Assembly: GCF_030997045.1 (NCBI RefSeq)
Contig: NZ_CP116899.1
Coordinates: 2,872,501-2,936,500, forward strand
Reading direction: 5' to 3'
DNA: 64,000 nucleotides
Source: Microbulbifer sp. TB1203
GTDB lineage: Bacteria > Pseudomonadota > Gammaproteobacteria > Pseudomonadales > Cellvibrionaceae
Shown here piece by piece: positions 1-9,491 of this stretch. Within the stretch, counting starts at the first letter, position 1, and every line of letters starts with the position of its first letter. The notes under the pieces were generated by a model that saw only the letters and a program-made list of their open reading frames with translations, made no database searches and was not told where the DNA came from. Both the position numbers and the translations under genes were made by a program.

Positions 1-589
1 CCACGGCGAGCCCCATTCCCACATCTGTATCGTGACCCGCCCATACCATGCTGGCGACAATGGCCGCAGCAGTGGGGCTGGCGAGGCCGATAAAGACATT
101 CTTGTCCACGGTGCCCACTTGGGTATTGAATCGGGCCAGCCGCAACGCGGCACAGGCCACATAGAGGAAGGCCGCGGCCCATCCAAGCTTGCCCAGGTGG
201 CCGAGCGCCCAGCTGAACACGACCAGCGCCGGCGCCAGGCCGAAGGAAACCATGTCCGACAGGGAGTCATACTGTACGCCAAAGGCGCTCTGGGTATCGG
301 TCAGACGGGCGACGCGGCCGTCCAGGCCGTCCAGGATCATGGCCACGAAGATGGCGATGGCGGCAGCTTCGAAGTTGCCGTTCATACCGGCCACTATGGC
401 GTAGAAGCCGCTGAACAGGGCGCCGGTAGTGATCAGGTTTGGCAGCAGGTAGACGCCGCGGGCGCGGACCTTTTTACCGCTGGCGGAAACCTCTTCCTCG
501 ATATGCTCATCGATCGGCAGGCGGCTCTCTTCGGCGTCGCCGCTTACCTCAGCACCTGCTACCTTCCTCTCTTCCCCTTTGTCGCTCAT
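1..589 (-). CDS. pssA: CDP-diacylglycerol--serine O-phosphatidyltransferase, 3' end cut by window edge
   Basis: Makes phosphatidylserine from CDP-diacylglycerol and serine in the inner membrane, the first step towards phosphatidylethanolamine. The reading frame starts at an ATG at 589 and runs off the window after about 196 codons without a stop. After a charged N-terminal tail of about 45 residues come hydrophobic segments (YLLPNLITTGALFSGFYAIV). The CDP-alcohol phosphotransferase signature follows: DGLDGRVAR, then G-V-Q-Y-D-S-L-S-D, giving the DGxxAR...G...D...D pattern. The gene lies downstream of ilvC on the same strand, the ilv-pssA order known from Pseudomonas. A terminator separates the two, so it probably has its own promoter in the 590-660 gap. 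Identification is secure; only the C-terminus is missing. Confidence 0.93.
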   Translation of the reverse strand, partial: MSDKGEERKVAGAEVSGDAEESRLPIDEHIEEEVSASGKKVRARGVYLLPNLITTGALFSGFYAIVAGMNGNFEAAAIAIFVAMILDGLDGRVARLTDTQSAFGVQYDSLSDMVSFGLAPALVVFSWALGHLGKLGWAAAFLYVACAALRLARFNTQVGTVDKNVFIGLASPTAAAIVASMVWAGHDTDVGMGLAV

Positions 590-661
590 ATCGGCTCCAA
601 TAGTGCATTTGCAGGCGGCGAGTGTACAGCGATTGGCAGCGGTGCGCATATACACCCACAC

Positions 662-693
662 AAACAAAAGCGGCGGGTCTCCCCGCCGCTTTT
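662..693 (-). terminator. Rho-independent terminator after ilvC
   Basis: An 8-bp GC-only stem (670-677 with 682-689) closes a TCTC loop. On the minus strand it is followed by TTTTG and further Ts. It lies about 20 bases past the ilvC stop and should end the ilvIHC transcript before pssA. Confidence 0.8.
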
Positions 694-713
694 CAACCTG
701 CCACCCAGCTTTG

Positions 714-1739
714 TCAGCTGCTGCTCTCGGTCTTGTCGATGATCTTGTTGGCCTCGATCCAGGGCATCATCGCACGCAACTTGGCGCCCACCTGTTCGAT
801 CTGGTGCTCGCCGCTGATACGGCGCTCTGCCTTGAGGCGCGGCTGGCCGGCCTGGGATTCGAGGATAAAGTCCTTGGCGAACTTGCCGGTCTGGATGTCC
901 TTCAACACCCGGCGCATTTCCTCTTTGGTCTCGTCGGTGACGATACGCGGACCGGTGACGTAGTCGCCATACTCGGCGGTATTGGAAATAGAATAGCGCA
1001 TATCCGCAATGCCGCCCTGGTACATCAGGTCGACGATCAGCTTCAGTTCGTGCAGGCACTCGAAGTAGGCCATTTCCGGCGCGTAACCCGCTTCCACCAG
1101 GGTCTCGAAGCCGGCCATCACCAGTGCGGACATACCGCCACAGAGCACCGCCTGCTCGCCGAACAGGTCGGTCTCAGTCTCCTCGCGGAAATTGGTTTCG
1201 ATAATACCGGAACGACCGCCGCCGTTGGCGGAGGCGTAGGACAGCGCCAGCTCTTTGGCCTTGCCGGAGGCGTTCTGGTAAATCGCGATCAGTGTGGGTA
1301 CGCCGCCGCCTTCCAGGTAGGTGGAGCGCACAGTGTGCCCGGGCCCCTTGGGGGCGACCATGATCACGTCCACATCCTTCGGCGGTTCGATCAGCTCAAA
1401 GTGCACGTTAAAACCGTGAGCGAAGCCCAACACGGCACCGGATTTGAGGTTGGGAGCCACCTGTTCCCGGTAGATTACCGCCTGGTGCTCGTCCGGGGCG
1501 AGGATCATCACCACGTCGGCATCCCGGACCGCGTCCGCCACTTCCGCCACGCGCAGTCCAGCCTTTTCCGCTTTCTGCCAGGAGCTGGAACCCGCGCGCA
1601 GGCCGACCACCACATTTTTAACGCCGGAATCTTTCAGGTTGTTGGCGTGGGCGTGGCCCTGGGAACCGTAGCCGATGATGGCCACGGTTTTCTGTTGGAT
1701 CAAAGACAAATCGCAATCTTTGTCGTAATAAACTTGCAT
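714..1739 (-). CDS. ilvC: Ketol-acid reductoisomerase (NADP+)
   Basis: Second step of valine and isoleucine synthesis: Mg-dependent alkyl migration and NADPH reduction of acetolactate or acetohydroxybutyrate. The product has 341 residues, the usual size of the short class I enzyme. The N-terminal Rossmann fold carries the dinucleotide motif GYGSQGHAHANNL (about residues 23-35). The all-helical C-terminal half contains the metal ligand segment with LFGEQAVLCGG and the conserved E-x3-ECLHELKLIVDL stretch. It is the last gene of ilvI-ilvH-ilvC, 27 bases after ilvH, so co-transcription is likely. Confidence 0.97.
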   Translation of the reverse strand: MQVYYDKDCDLSLIQQKTVAIIGYGSQGHAHANNLKDSGVKNVVVGLRAGSSSWQKAEKAGLRVAEVADAVRDADVVMILAPDEHQAVIYREQVAPNLKSGAVLGFAHGFNVHFELIEPPKDVDVIMVAPKGPGHTVRSTYLEGGGVPTLIAIYQNASGKAKELALSYASANGGGRSGIIETNFREETETDLFGEQAVLCGGMSALVMAGFETLVEAGYAPEMAYFECLHELKLIVDLMYQGGIADMRYSISNTAEYGDYVTGPRIVTDETKEEMRRVLKDIQTGKFAKDFILESQAGQPRLKAERRISGEHQIEQVGAKLRAMMPWIEANKIIDKTESSS

Positions 1740-1766
1740 AAAAGCACTTCCTATCTCAAATCAAAG

Positions 1767-2258
1767 TTAAACACTTAGAACCTTTTCACCGCGGGCGATG
1801 CCGGACACACCGGAACGGACCACTTCCATAATGGTATGTTCGCCCAGCGCCTGCAGAAAGGCGTCCAGTTTTTCACTGGTGCCGGAAACCTGCACCGTGT
1901 ACATATTGCTGGTGACATCCACTATCTGGCCGCGGAAAATATCCACGCTGCGTTTCACCTCGTCGCGCTGGGCACCGGTAGCGCGCACTTTCACCAACAG
2001 AAGTTCGCGCTCGATATGCGCGCCCTCGGTGAGATCCACCAGCTTTATCACATCAATCAGCTTGTTCAGGTTCTTGGTGACCTGCTCGATCTTGTGATCG
2101 TCACCAATGGTTACCAGCGTCAGACGTGACAGGGTTTCGTCTTCCGTCGGCGCCACAGTGAGGCTCTCGATGTTGTAGCCGCGCTGGGAGAAAAGGCCCA
2201 CCACGCGGGAGAGGGCCCCGGGTTCGTTTTCCATCAGGACTGAAATAATTCTGCGCAT
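1767..2258 (-). CDS. ilvH: Acetolactate synthase small (regulatory) subunit
   Basis: Regulatory partner of the large subunit encoded just upstream; it binds valine and gives feedback inhibition. The 163-residue product opens with an ACT domain (RRIISVLMENEPGALSRVVGLFSQRGYNI, read in two parts: MRRIISVLMENEPGAL then SRVVGLFSQRGYNI). Its C-terminal ALS_ss_C part ends in SGVSGIARGEKVLSV, a typical IlvH tail. It starts 11 bases after the ilvI stop, which indicates translational coupling of equimolar subunits. Confidence 0.96.
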   Translation of the reverse strand: MRRIISVLMENEPGALSRVVGLFSQRGYNIESLTVAPTEDETLSRLTLVTIGDDHKIEQVTKNLNKLIDVIKLVDLTEGAHIERELLLVKVRATGAQRDEVKRSVDIFRGQIVDVTSNMYTVQVSGTSEKLDAFLQALGEHTIMEVVRSGVSGIARGEKVLSV

Positions 2259-2269
2259 CTTTGCCTACC

Positions 2270-4006
2270 TTACGTCCGCTCCGTTTTGCTCAACCACATA
2301 TCCCGCATGGAACCATTGGGCATCACCTGCATGGGATACACATGCTCGGACGGATCGACGTAGACGTCGATAAACACAGTGCGGTCCTTGATGGCGAAAG
2401 CCTCGCGCATTTTGTCGTGCAACTCGTCACGGCGCTCGATCTTCATACCCAGGTGACCGTAGGCCTCGGCGAGCTTGACGAAATCCGGCAGCGACTCTTC
2501 GTAGACGCTGTGGGACAAGCGCCCCTCGTACTGCATCTCCTGCCACTGCTTGACCATACCGAGGGCCTGGTTGTTGAGGCACAGGATTTTCACTGGCAGG
2601 TGGTATTGGGTGGCGGTGGACAATTCCTGGATACACATCTGGATACTGCCTTCACCGGTCACGCACACCACATCCTGGTCCGGGTGGGCGATTTTCACCC
2701 CCAGCGCCGCGGGCAGGCCAAAACCCATGGTGCCCAGGCCGCCGGAGTTGATCCAGCGGCGCGGCTTGTCGAACAGGTAGTACTGGGCAGCGAACATCTG
2801 GTGCTGGCCCACGTCGGAGGTCACGAAGGCGTCCCCTCCGGTGACCTCGTACATCGCCTTGATCGCCTCCTGGGGCATGATCATGTCGCCGTCGGTACGG
2901 TAGCGCGACGCCGTGTAGATGCCGTGGCGCTCGCGCCAATCGTCGATCTGCCGCCACCAGTCGACGATCGCCGACTGGTCCGGCTGCTCCTCGGACGCCT
3001 TGAGCATTTCCAGCAGTTCGCCCAGCACCGACTGCACGGTGCCGACGATGGGAACGTCGGCGACGATGGTCTTGGAGATGGATGCCGGGTCCACGTCGAC
3101 ATGGATGATCTTGGCCCCGGGACAGAACTTGGCCGGAGTGTTGGTCACCCGATCGTCGAAGCGCGCTCCCACCGCCAGGATCACATCCGCGTGGTGCATG
3201 GCGGTATTGGCCTCGAAGGTGCCGTGCATCCCCAGCATGCCCAGAAAGCGTTTGTCGCTGCCGGGATAGGCACCGAGCCCCATCAGGGTATTGGTCACCG
3301 GATAGTTCAACCGCTGTGCCAGCTCGGTCAACAGCTCCGCACCGTCGCCCTGCACCACACCGCCACCGGCGTAGATCACCGGGCGCCTGGCGGACAGCAG
3401 CAGTGCCATCGCCTTGCGGATCTGGCCGCTGTGCCCCTTGCCCGCCGGCGTGTAGGAACGCATGCGCAGCTTTTCCGGATAGCGGTAGGGGAAGCGGTCC
3501 GCGGGATTGGTGACGTCCTTGGGCACATCGATCACCACCGGGCCGGGGCGGCCAGTGGTGGCGATATAGAAGGCTTTCCTGACGATCTCGGGGATCTCCT
3601 CGGCGCTCTTGACCAGGAAGCTGTGCTTCACGATCGGCCGCGAACAGCCCACCATGTCCGTCTCCTGGAAGGCGTCCTCACCGATCTTGTCGCTGGCCAC
3701 CTGGCCTGAGACCACCACCATGGGAATGGAGTCCATATAGGCGGTGGCGATACCGGTGATCGCATTGGTGGCGCCGGGGCCGGAAGTCACCAGCACCACG
3801 CCGGCCTTGCCGGTGGAGCGGGCATAACCGTCCGCAGCATGGGTGGCCCCCTGCTCGTGACGTACCAGAATGTGCTTGATTCCCTTCTGGCGGAAGATGG
3901 CGTCGTAGATATGCAACGCCGCACCCCCTGGGTAGCCGAAAATCAATTCCACCCCTTCATCCTGCAGCGCGCGAACCAACATATCGCCGCCGGAGAGTAA
4001 TTCCAC
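2270..4006 (-). CDS. ilvI: Acetolactate synthase large (catalytic) subunit
   Basis: Thiamine diphosphate and FAD dependent condensation of two pyruvates, or of pyruvate and 2-oxobutyrate, the first common step of branched-chain amino acid synthesis. The catalytic Glu lies in VRHEQGATHAADGYAR. The TPP/Mg site GDGS-type motif appears as GEGSIQMCIQELSTA, followed by LNNQALGMVKQWQ. I choose the GTG at 4006: the protein then begins V-E-L-L-S-G-G-D, which aligns with the E. coli IlvI start MEMLSGAEM, and AAGGGGG lies just upstream. A TTG five codons earlier is less likely. 578 residues, first gene of the operon. Confidence 0.95.
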   Translation of the reverse strand: MELLSGGDMLVRALQDEGVELIFGYPGGAALHIYDAIFRQKGIKHILVRHEQGATHAADGYARSTGKAGVVLVTSGPGATNAITGIATAYMDSIPMVVVSGQVASDKIGEDAFQETDMVGCSRPIVKHSFLVKSAEEIPEIVRKAFYIATTGRPGPVVIDVPKDVTNPADRFPYRYPEKLRMRSYTPAGKGHSGQIRKAMALLLSARRPVIYAGGGVVQGDGAELLTELAQRLNYPVTNTLMGLGAYPGSDKRFLGMLGMHGTFEANTAMHHADVILAVGARFDDRVTNTPAKFCPGAKIIHVDVDPASISKTIVADVPIVGTVQSVLGELLEMLKASEEQPDQSAIVDWWRQIDDWRERHGIYTASRYRTDGDMIMPQEAIKAMYEVTGGDAFVTSDVGQHQMFAAQYYLFDKPRRWINSGGLGTMGFGLPAALGVKIAHPDQDVVCVTGEGSIQMCIQELSTATQYHLPVKILCLNNQALGMVKQWQEMQYEGRLSHSVYEESLPDFVKLAEAYGHLGMKIERRDELHDKMREAFAIKDRTVFIDVYVDPSEHVYPMQVMPNGSMRDMWLSKTERT

Positions 4007-4462
4007 TGAAGCCCCCTTCAAATTTCCTGTTTCATAGGATATTCATCATCCAAAAGCCGGAAAAGCGCCGGACGACGAGAAAGTCAAACGGCGATTGTAA
4101 AGGAAAATGGTGACGAATATCAGCCTAAAGCACAATTTTTGCCCAACTTTTAGGATAGCTTTGTTGGTACGGAATGTGCGCGCAAGCCGCACGGCCGGCG
4201 ACGAGGGGCCGGGGCGGGCTCGCAGGCCTCCAGGGGTGGGGGGAGACCATCTCGACGGGGGCGGGGGCTTAACCCGCTGGGAGGTAGAAAACAGAGTCCA
4301 CGGGGTGTGCGGTGATATCTACTCGCCGAGAGAGGGACTGATTCTGCAAACTGAGGCCGGCCTGTCAACAAGAGATGGCACAAAGTGTTAAAGCGGTTGT
4401 GGGAATGGCCCCGCAGGCCGGTACAATGGCGTGCGACAACTGACAATATAAAGAGGCAACCC
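4007..4462. other. Divergent intergenic region between ilvI and a DUF4124 gene
   Basis: This 456-base gap must hold the ilvI promoter on the minus strand and that of the DUF4124 gene on the plus strand. I find no convincing leader peptide rich in Ile, Val or Leu, no strong terminator hairpin and no known riboswitch, so attenuation is not supported. A possible plus-strand -10 box TACAAT sits at 4422-4427, but its -35 match is poor. Confidence 0.5.
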
Positions 4463-4939
4463 ATGCGCATCGCTCTCGCAGCTTTGATCACCGGCCTGGC
4501 AATGGCCGCCCAGGCGGACGGCATCTACAAGTGGGAAGACGAGAATGGGGTGGTGCATTTCGGTTCGCAACCGCCACCGCAGAAAGAGCAAGTGGAAGTG
4601 GTCAAGAAGCCCAAGTCAGACCGCTACAAGCAGTGGGAGTCAGAGCAACAGGCATTGATGGCGCAGCAGCGAGCGAAAGAGCAAAAGGCCGAAGCCGAAA
4701 AGCAGCCCGCGGCAAAAGCCGAGACCAAGCCGGAACCCCAAAAGCAGGCCGGCCCCTCCCCCGCGGAACTCGCGATACGCGCCCAGCGCTGCCAGCAGGC
4801 GCGCGGCAACCTGCAGGAACTGCAGACCCACAGCCGAGTACGCGAGGTGGATGCCAGCGGCAACCTGCGGGTACTGGGTGAGGAGGAGCGCCAGGAGCGC
4901 ATCGCGCGGGCGCAGCAGACGATTCGCGAGAATTGCTGA
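4463..4939 (+). CDS. DUF4124 domain-containing periplasmic protein
   Basis: Function unknown. The ATG at 4463 is preceded by AAGAGG. It opens a 158-residue protein with a short signal peptide (MRIALAALITGLAMAAQA, cleavage after AQA). The DUF4124 core follows at once: GIYKWEDENGVVHFGSQPP, the YKW-x-D-x-G-x-x-H-(F/Y)-S pattern. The rest is very rich in Gln, Lys, Ala and Glu (about residues 45-110), probably a helical or disordered spacer, and the end holds a cysteine-containing helix (QRCQQARGNLQEL). It stands alone, convergent with the RND transporter. An earlier in-frame ATG at 4385 would destroy the signal peptide. Confidence 0.85.
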   Translation: MRIALAALITGLAMAAQADGIYKWEDENGVVHFGSQPPPQKEQVEVVKKPKSDRYKQWESEQQALMAQQRAKEQKAEAEKQPAAKAETKPEPQKQAGPSPAELAIRAQRCQQARGNLQELQTHSRVREVDASGNLRVLGEEERQERIARAQQTIRENC

Positions 4940-4957
4940 CCGGATAAAACCCGCCCC

Positions 4958-7900
4958 CTACGCCGGCTGCGCGGGCCTGTGATAATCCGTACCCAGGTAG
5001 AGATACATCGCCGGCACCACAAACAGGGTGAACAGAGTGCCGATGGTCATTCCCGTGGCCACTACCAGCCCCATCGCGAAGCGCGCGCCGCCTCCGGGGC
5101 CGGCGGCGATCAGCAGCGGCACCATGGCCAGTACCAGCGAGGCGGTGGTCATCAGAATTGGGCGCAGGCGGATGCTGGCGGCCTCTTCGATCGCTTCGCG
5201 CTTGGAGCGCCCCTCTTCCTGCAGTTTGTTGGCGAATTCCACTACCAAGATGCCGTGCTTGGAGATCACCCCGATCAATGTCACCAGTCCCACCTGAGTG
5301 TAGATATTCAGGGTGGTGAGGCCAAGACTGACGAAGATCATCGCCCCGCACACGCTCATGGGCACCGTCACCAGCATGATCAGCGGATCGCGCCAGGACT
5401 CAAACTGGGCGGCGAGCACCAAATAAATGACAACCAGTGCGAAGAAAAAAGTCACCACCAGTTTGGAGCCCTCGGTCTTGTACTGGCGCGACTGGCCGGA
5501 GTAATCAATGGAATAACCCGACGGCAGTATTTCCGCGGCAGCGCTCTCGATAATGTCCAGTGCCTCTCCCAGCGTCACACCCGGGCGCGGCACGCCGGAG
5601 ATGGTCACTGCGTTCAGTTGCTGGAAGTGCTTGAGTTGCCGCGGCTCCACCGATTCACGCAGTCTCACCAGAGTCGACAGGGGCACCAGTTCATCGCTGC
5701 CGCTACGGATATAGTATTGTTTCAGCTGATCCGCGGTGAGGCGCTCCCTGCGCACCACCTGGGGAATCACCTTGTAGCTGCGGTTGTCGAGGGAAAAACG
5801 ATTCGTATAGTTGCCGGACATCATCGCACCCAGTTCGCGACCGATATCCACCATGGTGATACCCATGGCGGCGGCCTTGTCCCGGTTTATGACCACTGAC
5901 AGCCTGGGCTTGTCCAGTTGCAGGTCGGAGTCCATAAAGATAAATTTTTTGCTGGCCCGCGCCCGCTCCATGATTTCGTCGGCAAAGGCGACCAGGTTTT
6001 CCACCGGCTCGGTGGCGCCGACCACGAATTCCACCGGTAGTGTGCCGCCGGCGGTGGGCAGGCTCGGCGGCACGAAGGCGGCCACTTTCAATCCCGCTAT
6101 CTGCGCCACTTCGCCACTGATAATTTCCTGCATCTGGGTCGTATCCCTGTCGCGCTTGTTCCAGGACTCCAGCACGAAACCAGCGATGGCGCTATTGCTG
6201 GAATCGCCGCTGCCACCGACGCCATTCAGCAGAAAAATATTCTCCACCTCGCTGAGGCGCTCGGCAATTTCGTTCAGCTCGCGGGTGTACTGTTCCACGT
6301 AGTCCAGGGTCGCGTAGGGATCGGCGGTGGATAGGGTCAGGACCAGGCCGCGGTCCTCCTGCGGCTCCAGTTCCCGGGGGGAAGTGACAAAAAGAAAATA
6401 GCAACTGGACAGTACTATGACCCCGAACACCAGTATCACCAGGCGGTCGTCCAAGGCGGAATGCAAGCTGTTGCGATAGCCCCGCTGCAAGCGGTGAAAC
6501 CGGCGCTCCAGCCAGATTTCCAACCGCGTGCCGCCGTTGCCGTCGTGGGGGCGCAGTATCCTCGACGCCATCATCGGCGACAGGGTCAGGGCGACCACGC
6601 CGGACAGCAGCACCGCGCCGGCCAGCGAAAAGGCGAATTCGGTGAAGAGTGTGCCGGTAAGGCCGCCGAGAAAACCGATCGGTAGGTACACCGCGATCAG
6701 GGTAGTGGTCATCGCCACTACCGGCCAAGCGAGTTCGCGCGCGCCTACAATCGACGCTTCCATCGGCGACATGCCATCCTCGATATGCCGGTGCACGTTC
6801 TCCAGCACAATGATGGCATCGTCCACCACTATGCCGATCGCCAGCACCATCGCCAGCAGCGTCAACAGATTGATGGAAAAGCCCATCAGCAACATCAGGA
6901 AAAGCGCGCCCACCAGCGATAGCGGCACCGCAATGGCCGGGATCACTACACTGCGCACTGAGCCGAGAAACAGGTAGATCACCAGAATCACGATCAGCAC
7001 TGCCTCTACGATGGTTTTCACCACCTCGTTGATGGAGTCCTGGATATATTCGGTGCTGTCATAGGGAATCTCGCCGATCATGCCCTCGGGAAGCTGCGGG
7101 AATATCTCGTCCTCAAGTTTTTCCCGCACCTGTTTGATCACCTCCAGCGCATTGGCATCCGGGGCGACCCGAACGCCGATAAAGGTGGCAGAACTGCCGT
7201 TGAAGGTGACCGAGGTATCGTAGGATTCCGCCCCCAATTCCACCTCCGCCACATCACCGAGTTGCACCAACTGATCGCCGTCGGCGCGCACCACCAATTT
7301 GCGGAAATCCTCCGCCGAGGAGATATCGGTATCGGCGCGAATATCAATGGCCACCCGCATGCCCTTGGTGGCGCCCACCGCGGCCAGCACATTGTTGCGC
7401 ACCAGCGCCTCGCTCACGTCCCCAGGAGTAACTTCCAGCGCGGCCATCTCCGCCGGCTTCAGCCAGATGCGCATGGCGAAGGTGCGGCTGCCGAGAATCT
7501 CTGCGCGCTGCACCCCGGCAATGGTGGACAGCTTGGGCTGCACCACCCGGGTCAGGTAGTCGGTGATCTGGTTGTTGTCGAGAATTTCGGAAGAGAAGGA
7601 CAGATACATGGCCGCGGTGCTCTGTCCCACCGCCATATCGATGGAGGAGTCCTCCGACTCTTCGGGCATTTCGCTGCGCAGCCGGTTGACCTTGGCCACC
7701 ACCTGGGTGAGCACTTCGTTGGAGTCATAGTCAAAGCGCACATAGGCCTGGATGATGGACACCCCCCGCACACTGGTGGACACCATATAATCGATGCCGT
7801 CGGCGGTGGCGATCTCCTGTTCCAGCGGGGTGGTGATAAAACCCTGCACCAGGTCCGCGTCGGCGCCTACATAAACGGTGGTGACGGTGATTACGGCATT

Positions 7901-8023
7901 TTCCAGTTCCGGATACTGGCGCACATTCAGCTCGGTGAGGGCGCGCAGGCCGAGCAGGAAAATAAACAGGCTCACCACTGAGGCGAGTACCGGTCTGCGG
8001 ATAAAGATTTCCGTGAAGTTCAA
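4958..8023 (-). CDS. RND family efflux transporter, inner-membrane pump subunit (HAE1 type)
   Basis: Proton-driven pump of the AcrB/MexB superfamily. At 1021 residues it has the full family length, with TM1 near residues 10-30, two large periplasmic domains and two six-helix bundles. The proton relay is intact: paired aspartates in TM4 (IGIVVDDAIIVLENVHRH) and the TM10 lysine (GVISKHGILVVEFANKL). It starts with TTG at 8023; CCTAGGAGCC gives a good ribosome site 7 bases upstream. The membrane fusion partner lies just upstream on the same strand. No outer-membrane channel gene is nearby, so the pump probably uses a TolC-like protein encoded elsewhere. The sequence looks closer to the MexI/MdtB-like branch than to AcrB; substrates cannot be predicted. 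Confidence 0.93.
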   Translation of the reverse strand: MNFTEIFIRRPVLASVVSLFIFLLGLRALTELNVRQYPELENAVITVTTVYVGADADLVQGFITTPLEQEIATADGIDYMVSTSVRGVSIIQAYVRFDYDSNEVLTQVVAKVNRLRSEMPEESEDSSIDMAVGQSTAAMYLSFSSEILDNNQITDYLTRVVQPKLSTIAGVQRAEILGSRTFAMRIWLKPAEMAALEVTPGDVSEALVRNNVLAAVGATKGMRVAIDIRADTDISSAEDFRKLVVRADGDQLVQLGDVAEVELGAESYDTSVTFNGSSATFIGVRVAPDANALEVIKQVREKLEDEIFPQLPEGMIGEIPYDSTEYIQDSINEVVKTIVEAVLIVILVIYLFLGSVRSVVIPAIAVPLSLVGALFLMLLMGFSINLLTLLAMVLAIGIVVDDAIIVLENVHRHIEDGMSPMEASIVGARELAWPVVAMTTTLIAVYLPIGFLGGLTGTLFTEFAFSLAGAVLLSGVVALTLSPMMASRILRPHDGNGGTRLEIWLERRFHRLQRGYRNSLHSALDDRLVILVFGVIVLSSCYFLFVTSPRELEPQEDRGLVLTLSTADPYATLDYVEQYTRELNEIAERLSEVENIFLLNGVGGSGDSSNSAIAGFVLESWNKRDRDTTQMQEIISGEVAQIAGLKVAAFVPPSLPTAGGTLPVEFVVGATEPVENLVAFADEIMERARASKKFIFMDSDLQLDKPRLSVVINRDKAAAMGITMVDIGRELGAMMSGNYTNRFSLDNRSYKVIPQVVRRERLTADQLKQYYIRSGSDELVPLSTLVRLRESVEPRQLKHFQQLNAVTISGVPRPGVTLGEALDIIESAAAEILPSGYSIDYSGQSRQYKTEGSKLVVTFFFALVVIYLVLAAQFESWRDPLIMLVTVPMSVCGAMIFVSLGLTTLNIYTQVGLVTLIGVISKHGILVVEFANKLQEEGRSKREAIEEAASIRLRPILMTTASLVLAMVPLLIAAGPGGGARFAMGLVVATGMTIGTLFTLFVVPAMYLYLGTDYHRPAQPA

Positions 8024-8040
8024 TCGCGGCTCCTAGGTTC

Positions 8041-8091
8041 CCCCTCTCCCCCGGCCCCTCTCCCCAAAGGGAGAGGGGTTGGGGGAGAGGG
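8041..8091. repeat. Imperfect palindrome of C/T and G/A tracts between the efflux genes
   Basis: Two nested complementary tracts (8041-8052 with 8081-8091, and 8055-8064 with 8070-8080) form a strong hairpin in the 69-base gap between the adaptor and pump genes. It could stabilise or attenuate the downstream pump message. It may also simply be a copy of a dispersed repeat. Confidence 0.7.
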
Positions 8092-8092
8092 C

Positions 8093-9226
8093 CTAACTGT
8101 TCTCCGGCTGCGGATTGGTCTCCGCCGGCGGTTTGTTCGCGTTGTCGATGTTCACCGGACTGCCGTTGCGCAACTTGAGCAGTCCGCTGGTGGCCACCTG
8201 TTCGCCCTCGCGCAAGCCCTGCACTATCTCCACCAGGTCGCCGCGCTCTTCGCCGGTCTTGACCACGCGCTTCTGCGCAACGAGGCCGTCTCCCTCTTTA
8301 CTTCTTTGCAGCACGAATACCGCATCGCCATAGGGGGCAAAGCTGAGAGCGGTGCGCGGTACTACCACTACGCGCCGCTGTGTCGGCAGCTCTACCGATA
8401 CTTCGGCAAACATCCCCGGGCGCAGCTTCTGTTCGGGGTTGCGCAGAGTGGCCTGCACCTGGAAATTGCGGCTGTCGCTATCCACCCGCGCGGCAATGGC
8501 CGTGATGCGTCCCTGAAAAATTCTCTTGGGATAGGCGTCTGAGGTCAGCTTTACCGACTGCTGTGGCGCGACCCGGGAGAAGTATCTTTCCGGAAGGAAA
8601 AAATCCACATAGATGGGGTCCAGCTGCTCCAGGGAAACCACTGCCTGCCCCGGGTCCACGTTCTGCCCCAGATCCACCAGCCGTATACCCAGCTTCCCAC
8701 TAAAGGGCGCGGTGACGCGGCGTTCGTTCACGGTGGCGCGCTGCACCTCAATGTTGGCCTGCACCTGTTCCAGGGTACTCAGTGTTTGGTCCAGCTCCGC
8801 CTCGGTGGTAACGCCCCTTTCGCGCAGGATACTGGTGCGCTGGTGGTTGCGCCGTGCCAGACGCAGTTCCGCCTGTAGAACTTGTAACTGGGCCTTTTCC
8901 GGCTCCGCGGACAGCTCCAGCAGCAGTTCGCCTTTATTCACGGTCTGGCCGGATTTGAAGTGGATGGCGCGGACCACTCCCTGGGCCTCGGTGGTGACAT
9001 CGACGCCGTTGACCGCGCGCATTGTGCCTACCGCCGAAAGACTCTCCCGCCAGATCTGTATCTCCGCGGCGGTGGAGGTCACAGTGGCCGGCGGCTGCGG
9101 CATGGTGTCGAAGGCCCTGTTCATCATATAGTTGCCGAATATCTTGAAGGCAAAAATACCGCCGAACAGCAGCGCGCTACCCAGCAGCATCAACAGCATG
9201 CGTTTGTTCAAAACCCTGTTAGACAC
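8093..9226 (-). CDS. RND efflux periplasmic adaptor (membrane fusion protein)
   Basis: Bridges the RND pump to an outer-membrane channel. One N-terminal membrane anchor (MLLMLLGSALLFGGIFAF) is followed by the lipoyl half (VNGVDVTTEAQGVVRAIHFKSG), a helical hairpin of about 90 residues, the second lipoyl half (VNERRVTAPFSGKLGIRLVD) and a beta-barrel with the family stretch LDPIYVDFFLPE. There is no lipobox, so it is anchored by the helix. Start choice: no ATG lies before the anchor. The GTG at 9226 has GGTGG upstream and gives 377 residues; a TTG at 9280 is possible but lacks a ribosome site. It is followed 69 bases later by the pump gene, so the two form an operon. Confidence 0.9.
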   Translation of the reverse strand: MSNRVLNKRMLLMLLGSALLFGGIFAFKIFGNYMMNRAFDTMPQPPATVTSTAAEIQIWRESLSAVGTMRAVNGVDVTTEAQGVVRAIHFKSGQTVNKGELLLELSAEPEKAQLQVLQAELRLARRNHQRTSILRERGVTTEAELDQTLSTLEQVQANIEVQRATVNERRVTAPFSGKLGIRLVDLGQNVDPGQAVVSLEQLDPIYVDFFLPERYFSRVAPQQSVKLTSDAYPKRIFQGRITAIAARVDSDSRNFQVQATLRNPEQKLRPGMFAEVSVELPTQRRVVVVPRTALSFAPYGDAVFVLQRSKEGDGLVAQKRVVKTGEERGDLVEIVQGLREGEQVATSGLLKLRNGSPVNIDNANKPPAETNPQPENS

Positions 9227-9398
9227 TGAGCCATTCCACCGAATCGCGACTCCGGAATCCGCCAGCGACGCCGACAGCAAAATTCAGTTTATGAACAAAT
9301 GGCTATTTGCGCCTGCGTTCTGCCGCGGAGTTGCACTCGGCCTGGCGTAGGTTTTTGGTTGGGAATATGTGTGACTGAAGATGGGGAGAGAATTTGTC

Positions 9399-9474
9399 TG
9401 TAGGAGCGGCCCATGGCCGCGATTGATCTGCGCTATTGGCTGAGACCGATCGCGGCCATGGGCCGCTCCTACAG
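9399..9474. repeat. REP-like palindrome, family A (TGTAGGAGCGGCC type)
   Basis: Arms TGTAGGAGCGGCCCATGG... and its reverse complement flank a loop of about 25 bases, with TGTAGGAGC at 9399-9407 and GCTCCTACA at 9466-9474. Copies or half copies also occur at 53714-53743 and 62782-62876. Placed just after clpB it could act as a transcription end. Confidence 0.9.
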
Positions 9475-9491
9475 GGGTGGACAGGCACCCG

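Noticed and set aside
2261..3709. Plus-strand open frame of 482 codons opposite ilvI
   Set aside because: It is the antisense of a clear acetolactate synthase; His- and Gly-rich composition typical of shadow frames in high-GC DNA and no ribosome site.
4007..4462. Leader peptide or attenuator for the ilv operon
   Set aside because: No short frame with runs of Ile, Val or Leu codons followed by a terminator hairpin could be found.
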